DNA of 64,000 nt from an uncultured Thermotogae bacterium. GTDB lineage: Bacteria > Thermotogota > Thermotogae > Mesoaciditogales > Mesoaciditogaceae. Below the pieces are notes generated by a model. It was not told the DNA's origin. It ran no database searches and was given only the letters and a program-made list of their open reading frames with translations. Position numbers and translations under genes: made by a program. The stretch is from assembly GCA_913056255.1 (NCBI GenBank), contig CAJXLN010000007.1, forward strand, positions 1-64,000, in the 5' to 3' direction. Positions 55,012-63,440 of the stretch are shown piece after piece. The stretch's first letter is position 1. Every line of letters starts with the position of its first letter.

Positions 55012-55689
55012 TCGCTGTTTCTTGTCTTATCGAATAATTTCCCGTCATTGTATTTTGTATTTTGTATTGTCCATGACAAGAAATAATTCTCGTCCCTTTG
55101 TCTTTATCCATCTATCTTTAAAACTCTGTTTCATGATTTTGTCGACCAGTTTTATATTCGACTGCATTTACGCGTTCTTCCTGTTCAATGCAGATAACTT
55201 ACGGGGATTGTATGCTCCATTTAATTACTACTTTTGTGCTGGTAATGGCGCTTTCAACGAATTCTACTACTACCGCTTTTTGCTGATCACCTGTCATCTT
55301 GTAATTATGACCTTTATATCCATTCTCTATGAGCCCAACAATGCCAAATAAGCTGTACTTTTCAACGGAATTGTTTATTATGTCCTTTGATACCATAAGG
55401 ATGTCTTCAATCATTGACCATTTCTATCCCTTTTCCATCCCTTGCCCCAGGCTACAACGCAATTTATTCTTACGCTGGTCCTTTTGTCTTTGACACTGTT
55501 GTAAAGCTCTATATGTCTTTTAACTCTTCATCTGACAATCTTTGTGTCTTAAGTACTATAATTCTAGTTATAGCACCATTTATCGATTTTTTTAACAGAT
55601 TTAGTACTAATATGATAAATATCACAAAAAAATCATGCTCGAAAACTGTAAAATAGACAACAGAACAATTCATTAAGGAGGTAATTGGC
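55012..55689. other. Gene-poor region upstream of hcp
   Basis: No convincing gene is seen in 678 nt. Two short minus-strand frames (55199-55414, 71 residues containing GLIENGYKGHNYKMTGDQQK, and 55509-55691) are not recognised. They could be decay products of a larger gene. The region just before hcp is A+T-rich and includes CTGTAAAATAG (about 55647-55657), a possible -10. Confidence 0.4.
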
Positions 55690-57363
55690 ATGTTTTGTTA
55701 TCAATGTCAGGAAACTTTAGGCAACAAAGGTTGTACAAAAATAGGTGTATGTGGAAAGACGGACGAGGTTTCAGCGCTTCAAGACCTTCTGATATATTCA
55801 CTTAAGGGGATATCTTTTTGGGCCACCAAAGCAAGAGAACTTGGTGTAAGAGACGAATCCACTGATATGTTTGTGGTAAAAGGTCTTTTCTCCACGGTAA
55901 CAAATGTGAATTTCGATCCCGATAGATTCGTTAATTGGATAAACGAATCGTTTGAAAAAAGGAGAAACATAAGAGAAAAATTCTTAAACTCTTACAAGAA
56001 AAAACATTCAAAAGAGTTCAATGAGAAAGTACCGGATTGTGCATCATGGACAAGCAGTGGTGAAAAAGTTGACCTGTTGGAGAAGGCTAAAACGGTTGGA
56101 ATAATGTCCAATCCCGATCTTAACGAAGATCTTCGTTCCTTAAGAGAGTTCGAAGTCATAAGTTTGAAAGGTATGGCAGCTTATTTAGATCACGCGTACA
56201 TTCTCGGATTCAAAGAAGATGAATTGTTTGCCTTTGTCGAAGAGGCTCTCTCTGCCACGGTCAACGATGAAAACGGCGTTGAAAAAATGTTTGATTACGT
56301 TGTGAAAACGGGAAAAGAAGGCCTAAAAGCGATGGAACTTCTTGATAGAGCGAATACGAGTCATTACGGTCATCCAGAGCCAACGATGGTGAACATCGGA
56401 GTTAAAGAAGGTCCCGCCATTTTAATGAGTGGACACGATCTCAAAGATTTCGAAGAGCTTCTCGATCAGGCAAAAGAAGCCGGTGTTAACGTTTACACAC
56501 ACGGAGAAATGTTACCTGCCAATGCGTATCCGTTCTTTAAAAAATATCCAAATCTTGTCGGAAACTACGGTAACGCCTGGTGGAAACAAAACGAGGAATT
56601 TGAAAAATTCAATGGTCCGATAATCATGAATACCAACTGTTTAACTCCTCCTCGCGGCAGCTATACGAGTCGTCTTTTCACGACTGGACTTGTTGGATGG
56701 CCAGGTGTTAAACACATTGCAGACAGAGTGAATGGAGCACCAAAAGATTTCTCTCCCGTGATAAAAATGGCATTGGAGATAGGAAAAGGTCCTCAGCAAC
56801 TCGAAAGCGGGACTCTTCCGATAGGTTTTGCCCACAATACTGTAGCTAAGACACTTGATAAATTGGAGAAGATGGTCAAAAGCGGAAAGATAAAGAAATT
56901 CTTCGTGATGTCTGGATGCGATGGTAGAATGAAATCGCGAGAGTATTACACCAAATTAGCACTTAAAATTCCAGAAGATAGCGTGATATTAACTTCCGGC
57001 TGTGCGAAGTACAGATATAACAAATTGGATTTGGGTGAAATAGATGGAATACCAAGAGTTTTAGACGCAGGACAATGCAACGATAGTTACAGTTGGTTGG
57101 TTGTGGCTTCTAAGTTGACAGAGATATTCGGTGCGGAAAGCGTTAACGATCTGCCAATTTCATTCGACATAGCCTGGTACGAACAGAAAGCGGTTATAAT
57201 ATTAAACGCACTTTTATCTTTGGGAGTCAAAAAGATAAGACTTGGGCCAACATTGCCAGCTTTTATATCGCCCAACATCCTCAAAGTCCTTATCGAAAAA
57301 TTTGAGATAAAACCAATTAACAAAGTGGACGAAGATCTTGAAGCAATGCTTCAAGGAAATTGA
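55690..57363 (+). CDS. hcp: Hybrid-cluster protein (hydroxylamine reductase)
   Basis: Hcp reduces hydroxylamine or nitric oxide and protects anaerobes from nitrosative stress. The 557-residue protein starts MFCYQCQETLGNKGC and has the N-terminal 4Fe-4S cysteines C3, C6, C15 and C21. Hybrid-cluster ligands are in NTNCLTPPRGSY, MSGCDGRMKSREYY, TSGCAKYRYNKLDLG and DAGQCNDSYS. AAGGAGG precedes the ATG. A Crp/Fnr regulator gene lies convergent downstream, a frequent pairing. No hcr reductase gene is present. Confidence 0.96.
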   Translation: MFCYQCQETLGNKGCTKIGVCGKTDEVSALQDLLIYSLKGISFWATKARELGVRDESTDMFVVKGLFSTVTNVNFDPDRFVNWINESFEKRRNIREKFLNSYKKKHSKEFNEKVPDCASWTSSGEKVDLLEKAKTVGIMSNPDLNEDLRSLREFEVISLKGMAAYLDHAYILGFKEDELFAFVEEALSATVNDENGVEKMFDYVVKTGKEGLKAMELLDRANTSHYGHPEPTMVNIGVKEGPAILMSGHDLKDFEELLDQAKEAGVNVYTHGEMLPANAYPFFKKYPNLVGNYGNAWWKQNEEFEKFNGPIIMNTNCLTPPRGSYTSRLFTTGLVGWPGVKHIADRVNGAPKDFSPVIKMALEIGKGPQQLESGTLPIGFAHNTVAKTLDKLEKMVKSGKIKKFFVMSGCDGRMKSREYYTKLALKIPEDSVILTSGCAKYRYNKLDLGEIDGIPRVLDAGQCNDSYSWLVVASKLTEIFGAESVNDLPISFDIAWYEQKAVIILNALLSLGVKKIRLGPTLPAFISPNILKVLIEKFEIKPINKVDEDLEAMLQGN

Positions 57364-57366
57364 AAG

Positions 57367-57397
57367 CGAAAGGCCTTTTGGCCTTTCGTTTTCGTTC
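57367..57397. terminator. Bidirectional terminator between hcp and the Crp gene
   Basis: CGAAAGGCC (57367-57375) pairs with GGCCTTTCG (57380-57388) around TTTT and is followed by TTTTCGTTC on the plus strand. It serves hcp and could also end the convergent regulator transcript. Confidence 0.85.
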
Positions 57398-58085
57398 AAC
57401 TTCGATACATCAGTCTTTTCAAACCTTCTACGTCTCTGACGATGATCCTGTTTCTCTCAACGCCAATGAGATTCAATTTAGCGAGGTAACTGAGAATTCT
57501 TTCAAAATTCTCTCTCGAAATATTTATCATGTTTGCAAGGTCTTGTCTTCTCACATTCTGTATGAGTGTGAATTTTTCATCTGCTTTGATGCCTTTTGAA
57601 TTAGAAGAAAGATTAAGGATTAGAAGAATCACCTTGCTAACGGAGTTGCCCACGGTTAAATTTTCCATTTTTTTTGACAAAAAGGTCAAACGACGTGACA
57701 TGACTTTTACAAAGTTAACGGCTACATCGTTGTCGAGTCTTATTAATTTTTCAAGTTCACGTTTTTTGATCGAAATCAAAAAAGTGTCTTCAATTGTTTC
57801 TGCCGTGGCGGGATAGTTTCCATTCTCAAATAACAAGGATTCTGCAAATACATCTCCTTCCTTCATGATTTTTATGATAAAATCCTTTCCTGAAGGAGAT
57901 ATTTTCAGTATCTTAACTTTTCCGCTTTTTACGATGTAAATAAATTCCCCGTTTTCAATTTCCGTGAAGATTACCGAGTTCTTCTTGTAAAATTCTATTT
58001 TAGATATTCTGGAAATTTTCTCAAGCGAATCCTCACTAAAAGTTTCTAAATATTCAGTGCTTTTCAGAATTTTTAAGATGTCCAT
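57396..58085 (-). CDS. Crp/Fnr-family transcription regulator
   Basis: The 229-residue protein has an N-terminal cyclic-nucleotide-binding fold (SVIFTEIENGEFIYIVKSGKVKI and FAESLLFENGNYPATAETIED) and a C-terminal helix-turn-helix (QDLANMINISRENFERILSYLAKLNLI). No Fnr-type cysteine cluster is seen, so it may sense haem or NO like the HcpR/DNR group. The likely target is the neighbouring hcp. ATG 58085 gives the usual length but has no Shine-Dalgarno, and a promoter lies directly upstream. An in-frame TTG at 58145 is an alternative. Confidence 0.82.
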   Translation of the reverse strand: MDILKILKSTEYLETFSEDSLEKISRISKIEFYKKNSVIFTEIENGEFIYIVKSGKVKILKISPSGKDFIIKIMKEGDVFAESLLFENGNYPATAETIEDTFLISIKKRELEKLIRLDNDVAVNFVKVMSRRLTFLSKKMENLTVGNSVSKVILLILNLSSNSKGIKADEKFTLIQNVRRQDLANMINISRENFERILSYLAKLNLIGVERNRIIVRDVEGLKRLMYRS

Positions 58086-58093
58086 ATCATATG

Positions 58094-58120
58094 ATTCTAT
58101 CACATTTGTCGAACTGTCAA
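58094..58120 (-). promoter_or_regulatory. Promoter of the Crp gene, leaderless arrangement
   Basis: On the minus strand TTGACA (58120-58115), a 15-nt spacer and TAGAAT (58099-58094) preceded by TG-A. Transcription would start about 58087, one to two bases before the ATG at 58085, so the mRNA is probably leaderless. Confidence 0.5.
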
Positions 58121-58240
58121 ACGATTTAGACTCATATGGCCACAATAGCTAACTTTCTATCGAGCAAATCAGACTTGATAAGGTTTCAAAAATTACCTTG
58201 GCGCTTGTGCAGTGCTATTTGAACAGTTTAATTTAATCTT

Positions 58241-60478
58241 TCAAAGTGATCTTCTTTCCACAAATGCCTTTATTCCTTTAAGCATATGTTCCGGATCGAG
58301 GTGTGCTTCTTCTATAACTTCTTCCAGAGTACCACCTGTGCGCCATTTATCATCCCAGTCGGATGACATGGAATATTCGGCACATTCCTTCGTTGCCAGC
58401 CAATCGTCAACGGCTCTCAATGACTCGTTTGTTATCACCATTGAGTTCTTCCACTCTTCCCAGGGAAGGACTTTTTCTTTGTATTCATCAGGTTGCATGT
58501 CAAAAAGCTCTTTTGATGGAATGGCAACGATCTTGAGATTGTATTTTGCATCTATCTCGTCGATGATTTTTAGGAGATTGTACGTGGACATCGTTCCTCT
58601 GACCAACACCATGCCATCTTTTTTCCCTGGCTTGAAGTCCCTTAAAATGTACGCACCTTTTGCCGCTTCGAAATGAGATGGTATCCCCAACTTTTGTCTG
58701 TTCGGTATTTCGATCGGAGGTCTTGTAAGATGCAAAGCGACAATTGGCACATTCGTTGAAAATGCCGCACCAAGTAGAACGGGCACTTCATTGGCTTCCC
58801 AGGGATACAGATTTATCACATGCCCTTTAGGAAACAGTTGAGTGACGATCGGTGAAAAAATTCCAAAGTGTGTCCTCGAATCATCAGCCGTCTCTGGTCC
58901 AGAATGGCCAGCAATCCACAGAACTTTACCGAGTTTTACGGGACAATCTTGAACCATTTGCGAAAATAATCTGTACGCACCGTATTTAAGATAAGAAAAT
59001 GAGCCATACGTGGAAGTAGCCATGTAGAAGCCGTTGAAAGATCCAAAAGGATTATCTGAAAGGTTAACAGCTGCCACTCCGCATGAAATTCCTGCATTTG
59101 TAAACTCCGTGATTTCTTGGGGAAGTAAGACACCATTTTGATTTTTATCTTTGTTGTACCAACCGTACCCTTTAAAATCACCGAAAGGTTCAGCAAACCC
59201 AGATATATTTGTGGATTTCGCAAGATCTGCAGATGCCGCCAAGAACAAAGGTCTCCCGTACCGCTTGGCACTTTCTGCATTTATCCAGCTTCCCCACACC
59301 TTCAATCCATTTCTATTCGCAACTTTAGAACCGGCATTGAAGAAAAGTTCCTTTGGGTATTTTTTGTAGTCGAATAATTCTTTATCCTTGAAGATATCCG
59401 CGTTCAGTGTTGTTTTCGTCTTTGGAAGACTTTCGGCTATTTCAACAATTCTATCTGTAAGGTGTTTTACCAGATCTTCGTTTTTTAAGACAACGTCAAG
59501 TGCGATTTTTAGATTTTTTTCCGTCTGTTTTACAAACTCGTCATGGGCGGGAGCTGGTTTCCCGTATCCTACAAACTCAACTGCATAGCGTTGAATGAAT
59601 TCTTTCCTCGTTTCCCAAAAGATCTCAGAGTTTGCCTTGTGCGGTGTGCCGTGAGATTTGTTATCGTACACACCATAACCGTATCCCTTGCGTGTTTTGA
59701 ACCATGCTACATTGGGGACATTGGACTTTCTCTGAGTTTCTAATCTTTCCAAGGTTTCACTTACCTCTTTCCAATCGTGACCATTTTCAGTTCCAACAAC
59801 GTTCCAGCCGTAAGGCTTGAACCAATCTTTGGGTGTGCCGTACACGACAGAACTCGTTGAACGATCGTCTATTCCGTAGTCATTCCAATCTATCAACCAA
59901 TAAAGATTATCGAGTCCGAGACCCCACGCAGAGTTTTTCGATTCATGCGAAGCACCAGGAGTAAGCCCGCCTTCACCTTCAATTACCCAAACCTTTACAT
60001 TGCTTAACCCCGCACGTTTCAGTGCAAATGCTTCTCCCACAGATGGTGGTAGGCCATGTCCAGATGGACCGGTGTTGAATTTCAAAAAGAGGGTTTTTCC
60101 AGAAAATTCTGCGTGCCCGGGAAGGCCTCCACGATGTCTGAACTTCAAAAGATCTTCCAATAAAACAATTCGTGAGGGATCTATTTTGAATTTTTCGTCT
60201 TTTGTCTCTTCAAAAGTCTTTTTGAAAGCCTCTCCTATTATCGTTAAAGCAGCGTAAATTAGAGGAATAGTATGTCCAGCACTGAGTATGAACCTGTCTC
60301 CGAAAGGATTTTCTGGATGGCGAATATCATATTTCATTTTTCCTGAAAGGAGTAAAGTCCAAAACATGTGCATCTTTGAGCGTGATCCCCCAGGATGACC
60401 AGATTGTCTTAAATTGAGGGTGAAATCTATAAGCTGACCTGTTACATCTTTTAAAATTTCGAGCTCTTTGAAATTCAA
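58241..60478 (-). CDS. tkt: Transketolase-like enzyme, long divergent form
   Basis: Transketolase moves two-carbon units using thiamine diphosphate. This protein has 745 residues, about 80 more than the common enzyme. It shows NLRQSGHPGGSRS, RFILSAGHTIPLIYA, FNTGPSGHGLPPSVGEAFA and the ThDP motif EGEGGLTPGASHES...DWND. The central pyrimidine domain includes SADLAKSTNISGF and a phosphate-site HLTRPPIEIPNR. I choose TTG 60478 with AAAGGAG 8 nt upstream. It may use the usual pentose-phosphate substrates or a variant. Confidence 0.82.
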   Translation of the reverse strand: MNFKELEILKDVTGQLIDFTLNLRQSGHPGGSRSKMHMFWTLLLSGKMKYDIRHPENPFGDRFILSAGHTIPLIYAALTIIGEAFKKTFEETKDEKFKIDPSRIVLLEDLLKFRHRGGLPGHAEFSGKTLFLKFNTGPSGHGLPPSVGEAFALKRAGLSNVKVWVIEGEGGLTPGASHESKNSAWGLGLDNLYWLIDWNDYGIDDRSTSSVVYGTPKDWFKPYGWNVVGTENGHDWKEVSETLERLETQRKSNVPNVAWFKTRKGYGYGVYDNKSHGTPHKANSEIFWETRKEFIQRYAVEFVGYGKPAPAHDEFVKQTEKNLKIALDVVLKNEDLVKHLTDRIVEIAESLPKTKTTLNADIFKDKELFDYKKYPKELFFNAGSKVANRNGLKVWGSWINAESAKRYGRPLFLAASADLAKSTNISGFAEPFGDFKGYGWYNKDKNQNGVLLPQEITEFTNAGISCGVAAVNLSDNPFGSFNGFYMATSTYGSFSYLKYGAYRLFSQMVQDCPVKLGKVLWIAGHSGPETADDSRTHFGIFSPIVTQLFPKGHVINLYPWEANEVPVLLGAAFSTNVPIVALHLTRPPIEIPNRQKLGIPSHFEAAKGAYILRDFKPGKKDGMVLVRGTMSTYNLLKIIDEIDAKYNLKIVAIPSKELFDMQPDEYKEKVLPWEEWKNSMVITNESLRAVDDWLATKECAEYSMSSDWDDKWRTGGTLEEVIEEAHLDPEHMLKGIKAFVERRSL

Positions 60479-60528
60479 ATTTCTCACTCCTTTGTAAAGA
60501 CTGTCTTTTAAAAATACATTCTGAAAAA

Positions 60529-61575
60529 TCAGTCCTTCATGACATCCACTTTTATAGGTTTACCAGTTCTGCACGATTCGTACAAAGCGATTACGATTGC
60601 GAGTGCATTCCTGCCATCAACACCTGTAACTTGTGGCTTTTTATTGTTCAAAATGGAATCAACGATATCTTTCAACTGCTTTTTGTGAAGTTCGTGCGAT
60701 ATCTTAGCACTTGCAGCACCACGGTTTTCAGATTTCCTTTTTACACTCTTTTTCAGCTTTTTGTCGCTTTTTATTGTTAAGAATTCTATCTCATCATCCA
60801 TGATAACGGCCGTTCCGTTGCTAGCGTAAATATCAAGTCTCGCAAAAAGCCCGGGGTACGCTGCCGTGGTTGCTTCAACTAATCCAAGAGCACCATTTTT
60901 GAACTTCAAACTTCCAACTAATAGATCTTCAACCTCTATGTTATGCGCTTTCGTTCCACAGTAGCTAAAAACTTCTTCGATAGGACCAACTATGTATTGG
61001 AGAAGATCCACGTAATGTATGGACTGATTCATTAAAGCTCCTCCACCATCTAAAGCCCATGTACCGCGCCACGCTCTGCTGTCGTAGTATTCTTGAGAGC
61101 GGTACCATTTTACTTGAACTCCACCAAAGTTCAATTTACCCATCTTTCCACTTTTCACGTATTCTTTTGTCGTTTTAACGGCATCCGAAAAGCGTCTTTG
61201 AGAAATAACGCTTAATTTCACACTCTGTCTTTCACATTCTTCTATAAGTGCATCTGCCATATCAAGATTCACATCTATTGGCTTTTCAACGATAACATGT
61301 TTTCCATAGCGTGCAGCCTCAATTCCAATTTTGGCGTGTGTTCCACTGGGAGTCAAAATACAAACAGCATCTATATCCTTTCTTAATAATAATTCTTGCA
61401 AAGTGGTGTGATAGTCACAGCTGAATTTTTTTGCGAATTTTTTCAATTTTTCCAAATTCGGAGAGAATGCCGCGATAAGCTCAGCATTTTCGATTTCAGA
61501 AATGCTTTTTGCATGAATTTCGCCTACATTTCCAGCTCCTATTATGCCAAATCTTACCTTACTCATGCTATTCAT
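60529..61575 (-). CDS. Gfo/Idh/MocA-family sugar or inositol dehydrogenase
   Basis: The 348-residue NAD(P)-dependent oxidoreductase has the Rossmann motif FGIIGAGNVGEIHAKSI at the N-terminus, AVCILTPSGTHAKI, the family signature VIVEKPIDVNL with the catalytic lysine, and WALDGGGALMNQSIHYVDLLQ with the active-site histidine. Substrates are inositols or sugars. The ATG at 61575 overlaps the stop of the upstream kinase remnant as ATGA, which supports this start and shows that the two were once coupled. A second ATG is three codons in. Confidence 0.88.
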   Translation of the reverse strand: MNSMSKVRFGIIGAGNVGEIHAKSISEIENAELIAAFSPNLEKLKKFAKKFSCDYHTTLQELLLRKDIDAVCILTPSGTHAKIGIEAARYGKHVIVEKPIDVNLDMADALIEECERQSVKLSVISQRRFSDAVKTTKEYVKSGKMGKLNFGGVQVKWYRSQEYYDSRAWRGTWALDGGGALMNQSIHYVDLLQYIVGPIEEVFSYCGTKAHNIEVEDLLVGSLKFKNGALGLVEATTAAYPGLFARLDIYASNGTAVIMDDEIEFLTIKSDKKLKKSVKRKSENRGAASAKISHELHKKQLKDIVDSILNNKKPQVTGVDGRNALAIVIALYESCRTGKPIKVDVMKD

Positions 61576-61785
61576 CCCAGTACAAATCCTAACGATGATA
61601 TCGTGTCGCCGAGTCCAACTGTGATCTTTGGCTCTGGTACGATCTTCGTTGGAAAGAAGATGAATACAGTATTGTCAACTTTCCACTCATGATAATCACC
61701 ATTTGAAATTGATATGTTGAGAACATTTTTCAATTCTTTAGGATTCAAGTAACCGTCTTTCGCTCTCTGTGCCGCTGACTAACTC
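61572..61785 (-). pseudogene. C-terminal remnant of an ADP-dependent-kinase-like protein
   Basis: About 70 residues are left. They include VFIFFPTKIVPEPK and ITVGLGDTISSLGFVLG, then stop. The GLGDTIS motif is the catalytic signature of the ADP-dependent glucokinase/phosphofructokinase family. The 5' side runs directly into the Cgl0159-like remnant, so most of the gene is deleted. Its stop overlaps the ATG of the dehydrogenase. Confidence 0.6.
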
Positions 61786-62040
61786 ATCTATTATGTCCGG
61801 AGTGGCCATAACACCATCAGCATATCCACTGTGTCCTGACAATTCTTCCAAGATATTCAAGCCTGTCACCCATCGCCATTGGAGAATCTCCAATTCCCGT
61901 TACTCGCCTTGCTGGATGGTCAGCAGCGAGAATAACAAGATAGCCGTCATTTGTTAAATTCTTTCGTTTCTTTCTCGATTTGAGCTCTTCCTCTATTATT
62001 TCTGGGCTTTTGATTCTCAGATCTGTGAGTTTAAAGAACG
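61775..62040 (-). pseudogene. Frameshifted remnant of a Cgl0159-like aldolase-fold protein
   Basis: The first frame reads LRIKSPEIIEEELKSRKKRK and GYLVILAADHPARRVTGIGD, like the N-terminus of Cgl0159/IolC-C-terminal type barrels. It breaks at about 61833-61848. The match resumes in another frame as GHSGYADGVMATPDIIDELV. The rest of the protein is missing. Confidence 0.6.
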
Positions 62041-62385
62041 CCCATTTTGGAAAGTATTCACGCGTAATGAATTTGTATTTTCCCACGCCGTATATCACAT
62101 CTTGCCATGTTCGAACATCGTCGTAGAACGATTTCGCATGTTGGAGAACCGGCGCGCTTCCTTCACGACCACGTGGCATGATCTCAAAACCTATAGGGCC
62201 TTCATATCCCATCTCGTGAAGTGCTTTAACGAAATCCGCAACTTCTCTGAGTTTTATCGCGCCATTTAGATAAGCAAAAGAAACATGTGAATCCCCATAA
62301 TTTGGATCGTTTGGATCGAGAACAAAAGAACTTTGAATGAACTCTTCAAAAGTGACTTCGGCTAAACGATCGCCACGATCACCGT
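62036..62385 (-). pseudogene. C-terminal remnant of a TIM-barrel sugar isomerase or epimerase
   Basis: The open frame from about 62385 reads NGDRGDRLAEVTFEEF, DPNDPNYGDSHVSFAYLNG and LHEMGYEGPIGFEIMPRG, a pattern of xylose-isomerase-like epimerases. No N-terminal part exists: upstream is the intact end of the transporter ATPase gene. Downstream it fuses in frame to the Cgl0159-like remnant. It resembles the IolO-type epimerase of the inositol pathway known in Thermotoga; this is inference. Confidence 0.55.
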
Positions 62386-63440
62386 TTTTCTATCATGTGT
62401 ATGGCGGTAGCCTTGAATTCGACGTAAAGTTCCGTGCCCTGCCTGATGTTGAACTCTTTGGCAGAATTCCGGGTTATGAAGGAGATGATCTGGATACCGG
62501 CATCGATCTCAACCTTCATCAGCAATCCTCGAGGTAAAATGTTTTTCACACTTCCTTGAAGAAGATTCCTTGCACTCGTCCGGTAAGGTTCATTCACCAA
62601 CAGGACATTTTCCGGCCTTACGAACATCTTTACACGCTTTCCTGGTTCGAAATCTCCTATCGCCGTTATATCCACTCCATCCACGTTCACGGTTACCGTC
62701 CCGTTCCCTTTCTTCGTGACCATCCCCGTGAAGATGTTAGTTTCTCCTAAGAATTTGGCTACCTTTTCCGAAGCCGGACGGTAGAAGATCTCGTCGGCCT
62801 TTCCGATTTGGAGTATCCTTCCGTTGTCCATAACGGCTATCCTGTCTCCGAGAAGAAAGGCTTCGTTCTCGTTGTGGGTCACGAAAAGAGCGGTTTTTTT
62901 GAATTTCTTAAGGATATTCTTTATCTCTATGTCTATCCTTTCGCGTTCATTTATCGAGATGGCCGCCGTCGGTTCATCGAGGAGGATGAGCTTCGGTTCG
63001 GTTATGAGCGTTCTCGCAAGGGCTACCTTCTGCTTCTCTCCACCGCTGAGAGTTTGAGGAAATCTATCGAGAAACTTCTCAAGGCCGAAGAGAGCTATCA
63101 ATTCAGAGAATTTTCTTTCTACTTCCGTGTCTTTCCTGTACCTTGTCCCGTAAAGGATGTTTTTCTTCACACTCATGTGCGGAAACAACGCAATGTCCTG
63201 GAAGATGAAACCGATTTTCCTGTCTCTCGTAGATTCATCGGTTATATCTTTGCCGAAGAGCTCGATCCTCCCAGAAGACAACTCCAAAAACCCCGAGATC
63301 GTTTCGAGGAGCTTGGTCTTTCCGGCACCGTTGCTACCGAGGATAACGAAGATTTCCCCCTCTTCGACTGACAGATCGAGGTTTTCGATCCTAAAGCCAC
63401 CGATCTCTACATTCAGATTCTCAAGGACAAGAGCCTTCAT
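62379..63440 (-). CDS. Molybdate/tungstate-type ABC transporter ATPase
   Basis: The 353-residue ATPase has P-loop GSNGAGKTKLLE (Lys in place of the usual Thr/Ser after GKT), signature LSGGEKQKVALARTL, Walker B LILLDEPTAAISI and the switch histidine in VTHNENEA. A TOBE-type domain fills the last 120 residues. The order with a ModB-like permease suggests a ModC/WtpC/TupC oxyanion importer. The sequence is more G+C-rich than its left neighbours. It overlaps the permease gene by 4 nt. Confidence 0.85.
   Translation of the reverse strand: MKALVLENLNVEIGGFRIENLDLSVEEGEIFVILGSNGAGKTKLLETISGFLELSSGRIELFGKDITDESTRDRKIGFIFQDIALFPHMSVKKNILYGTRYRKDTEVERKFSELIALFGLEKFLDRFPQTLSGGEKQKVALARTLITEPKLILLDEPTAAISINERERIDIEIKNILKKFKKTALFVTHNENEAFLLGDRIAVMDNGRILQIGKADEIFYRPASEKVAKFLGETNIFTGMVTKKGNGTVTVNVDGVDITAIGDFEPGKRVKMFVRPENVLLVNEPYRTSARNLLQGSVKNILPRGLLMKVEIDAGIQIISFITRNSAKEFNIRQGTELYVEFKATAIHMIEKR

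Noticed and set aside
62808-63371. Plus-strand frame of 187 codons inside the transporter ATPase gene
   Set aside because: It is antisense to intact ABC motifs; higher G+C makes long chance frames more likely.
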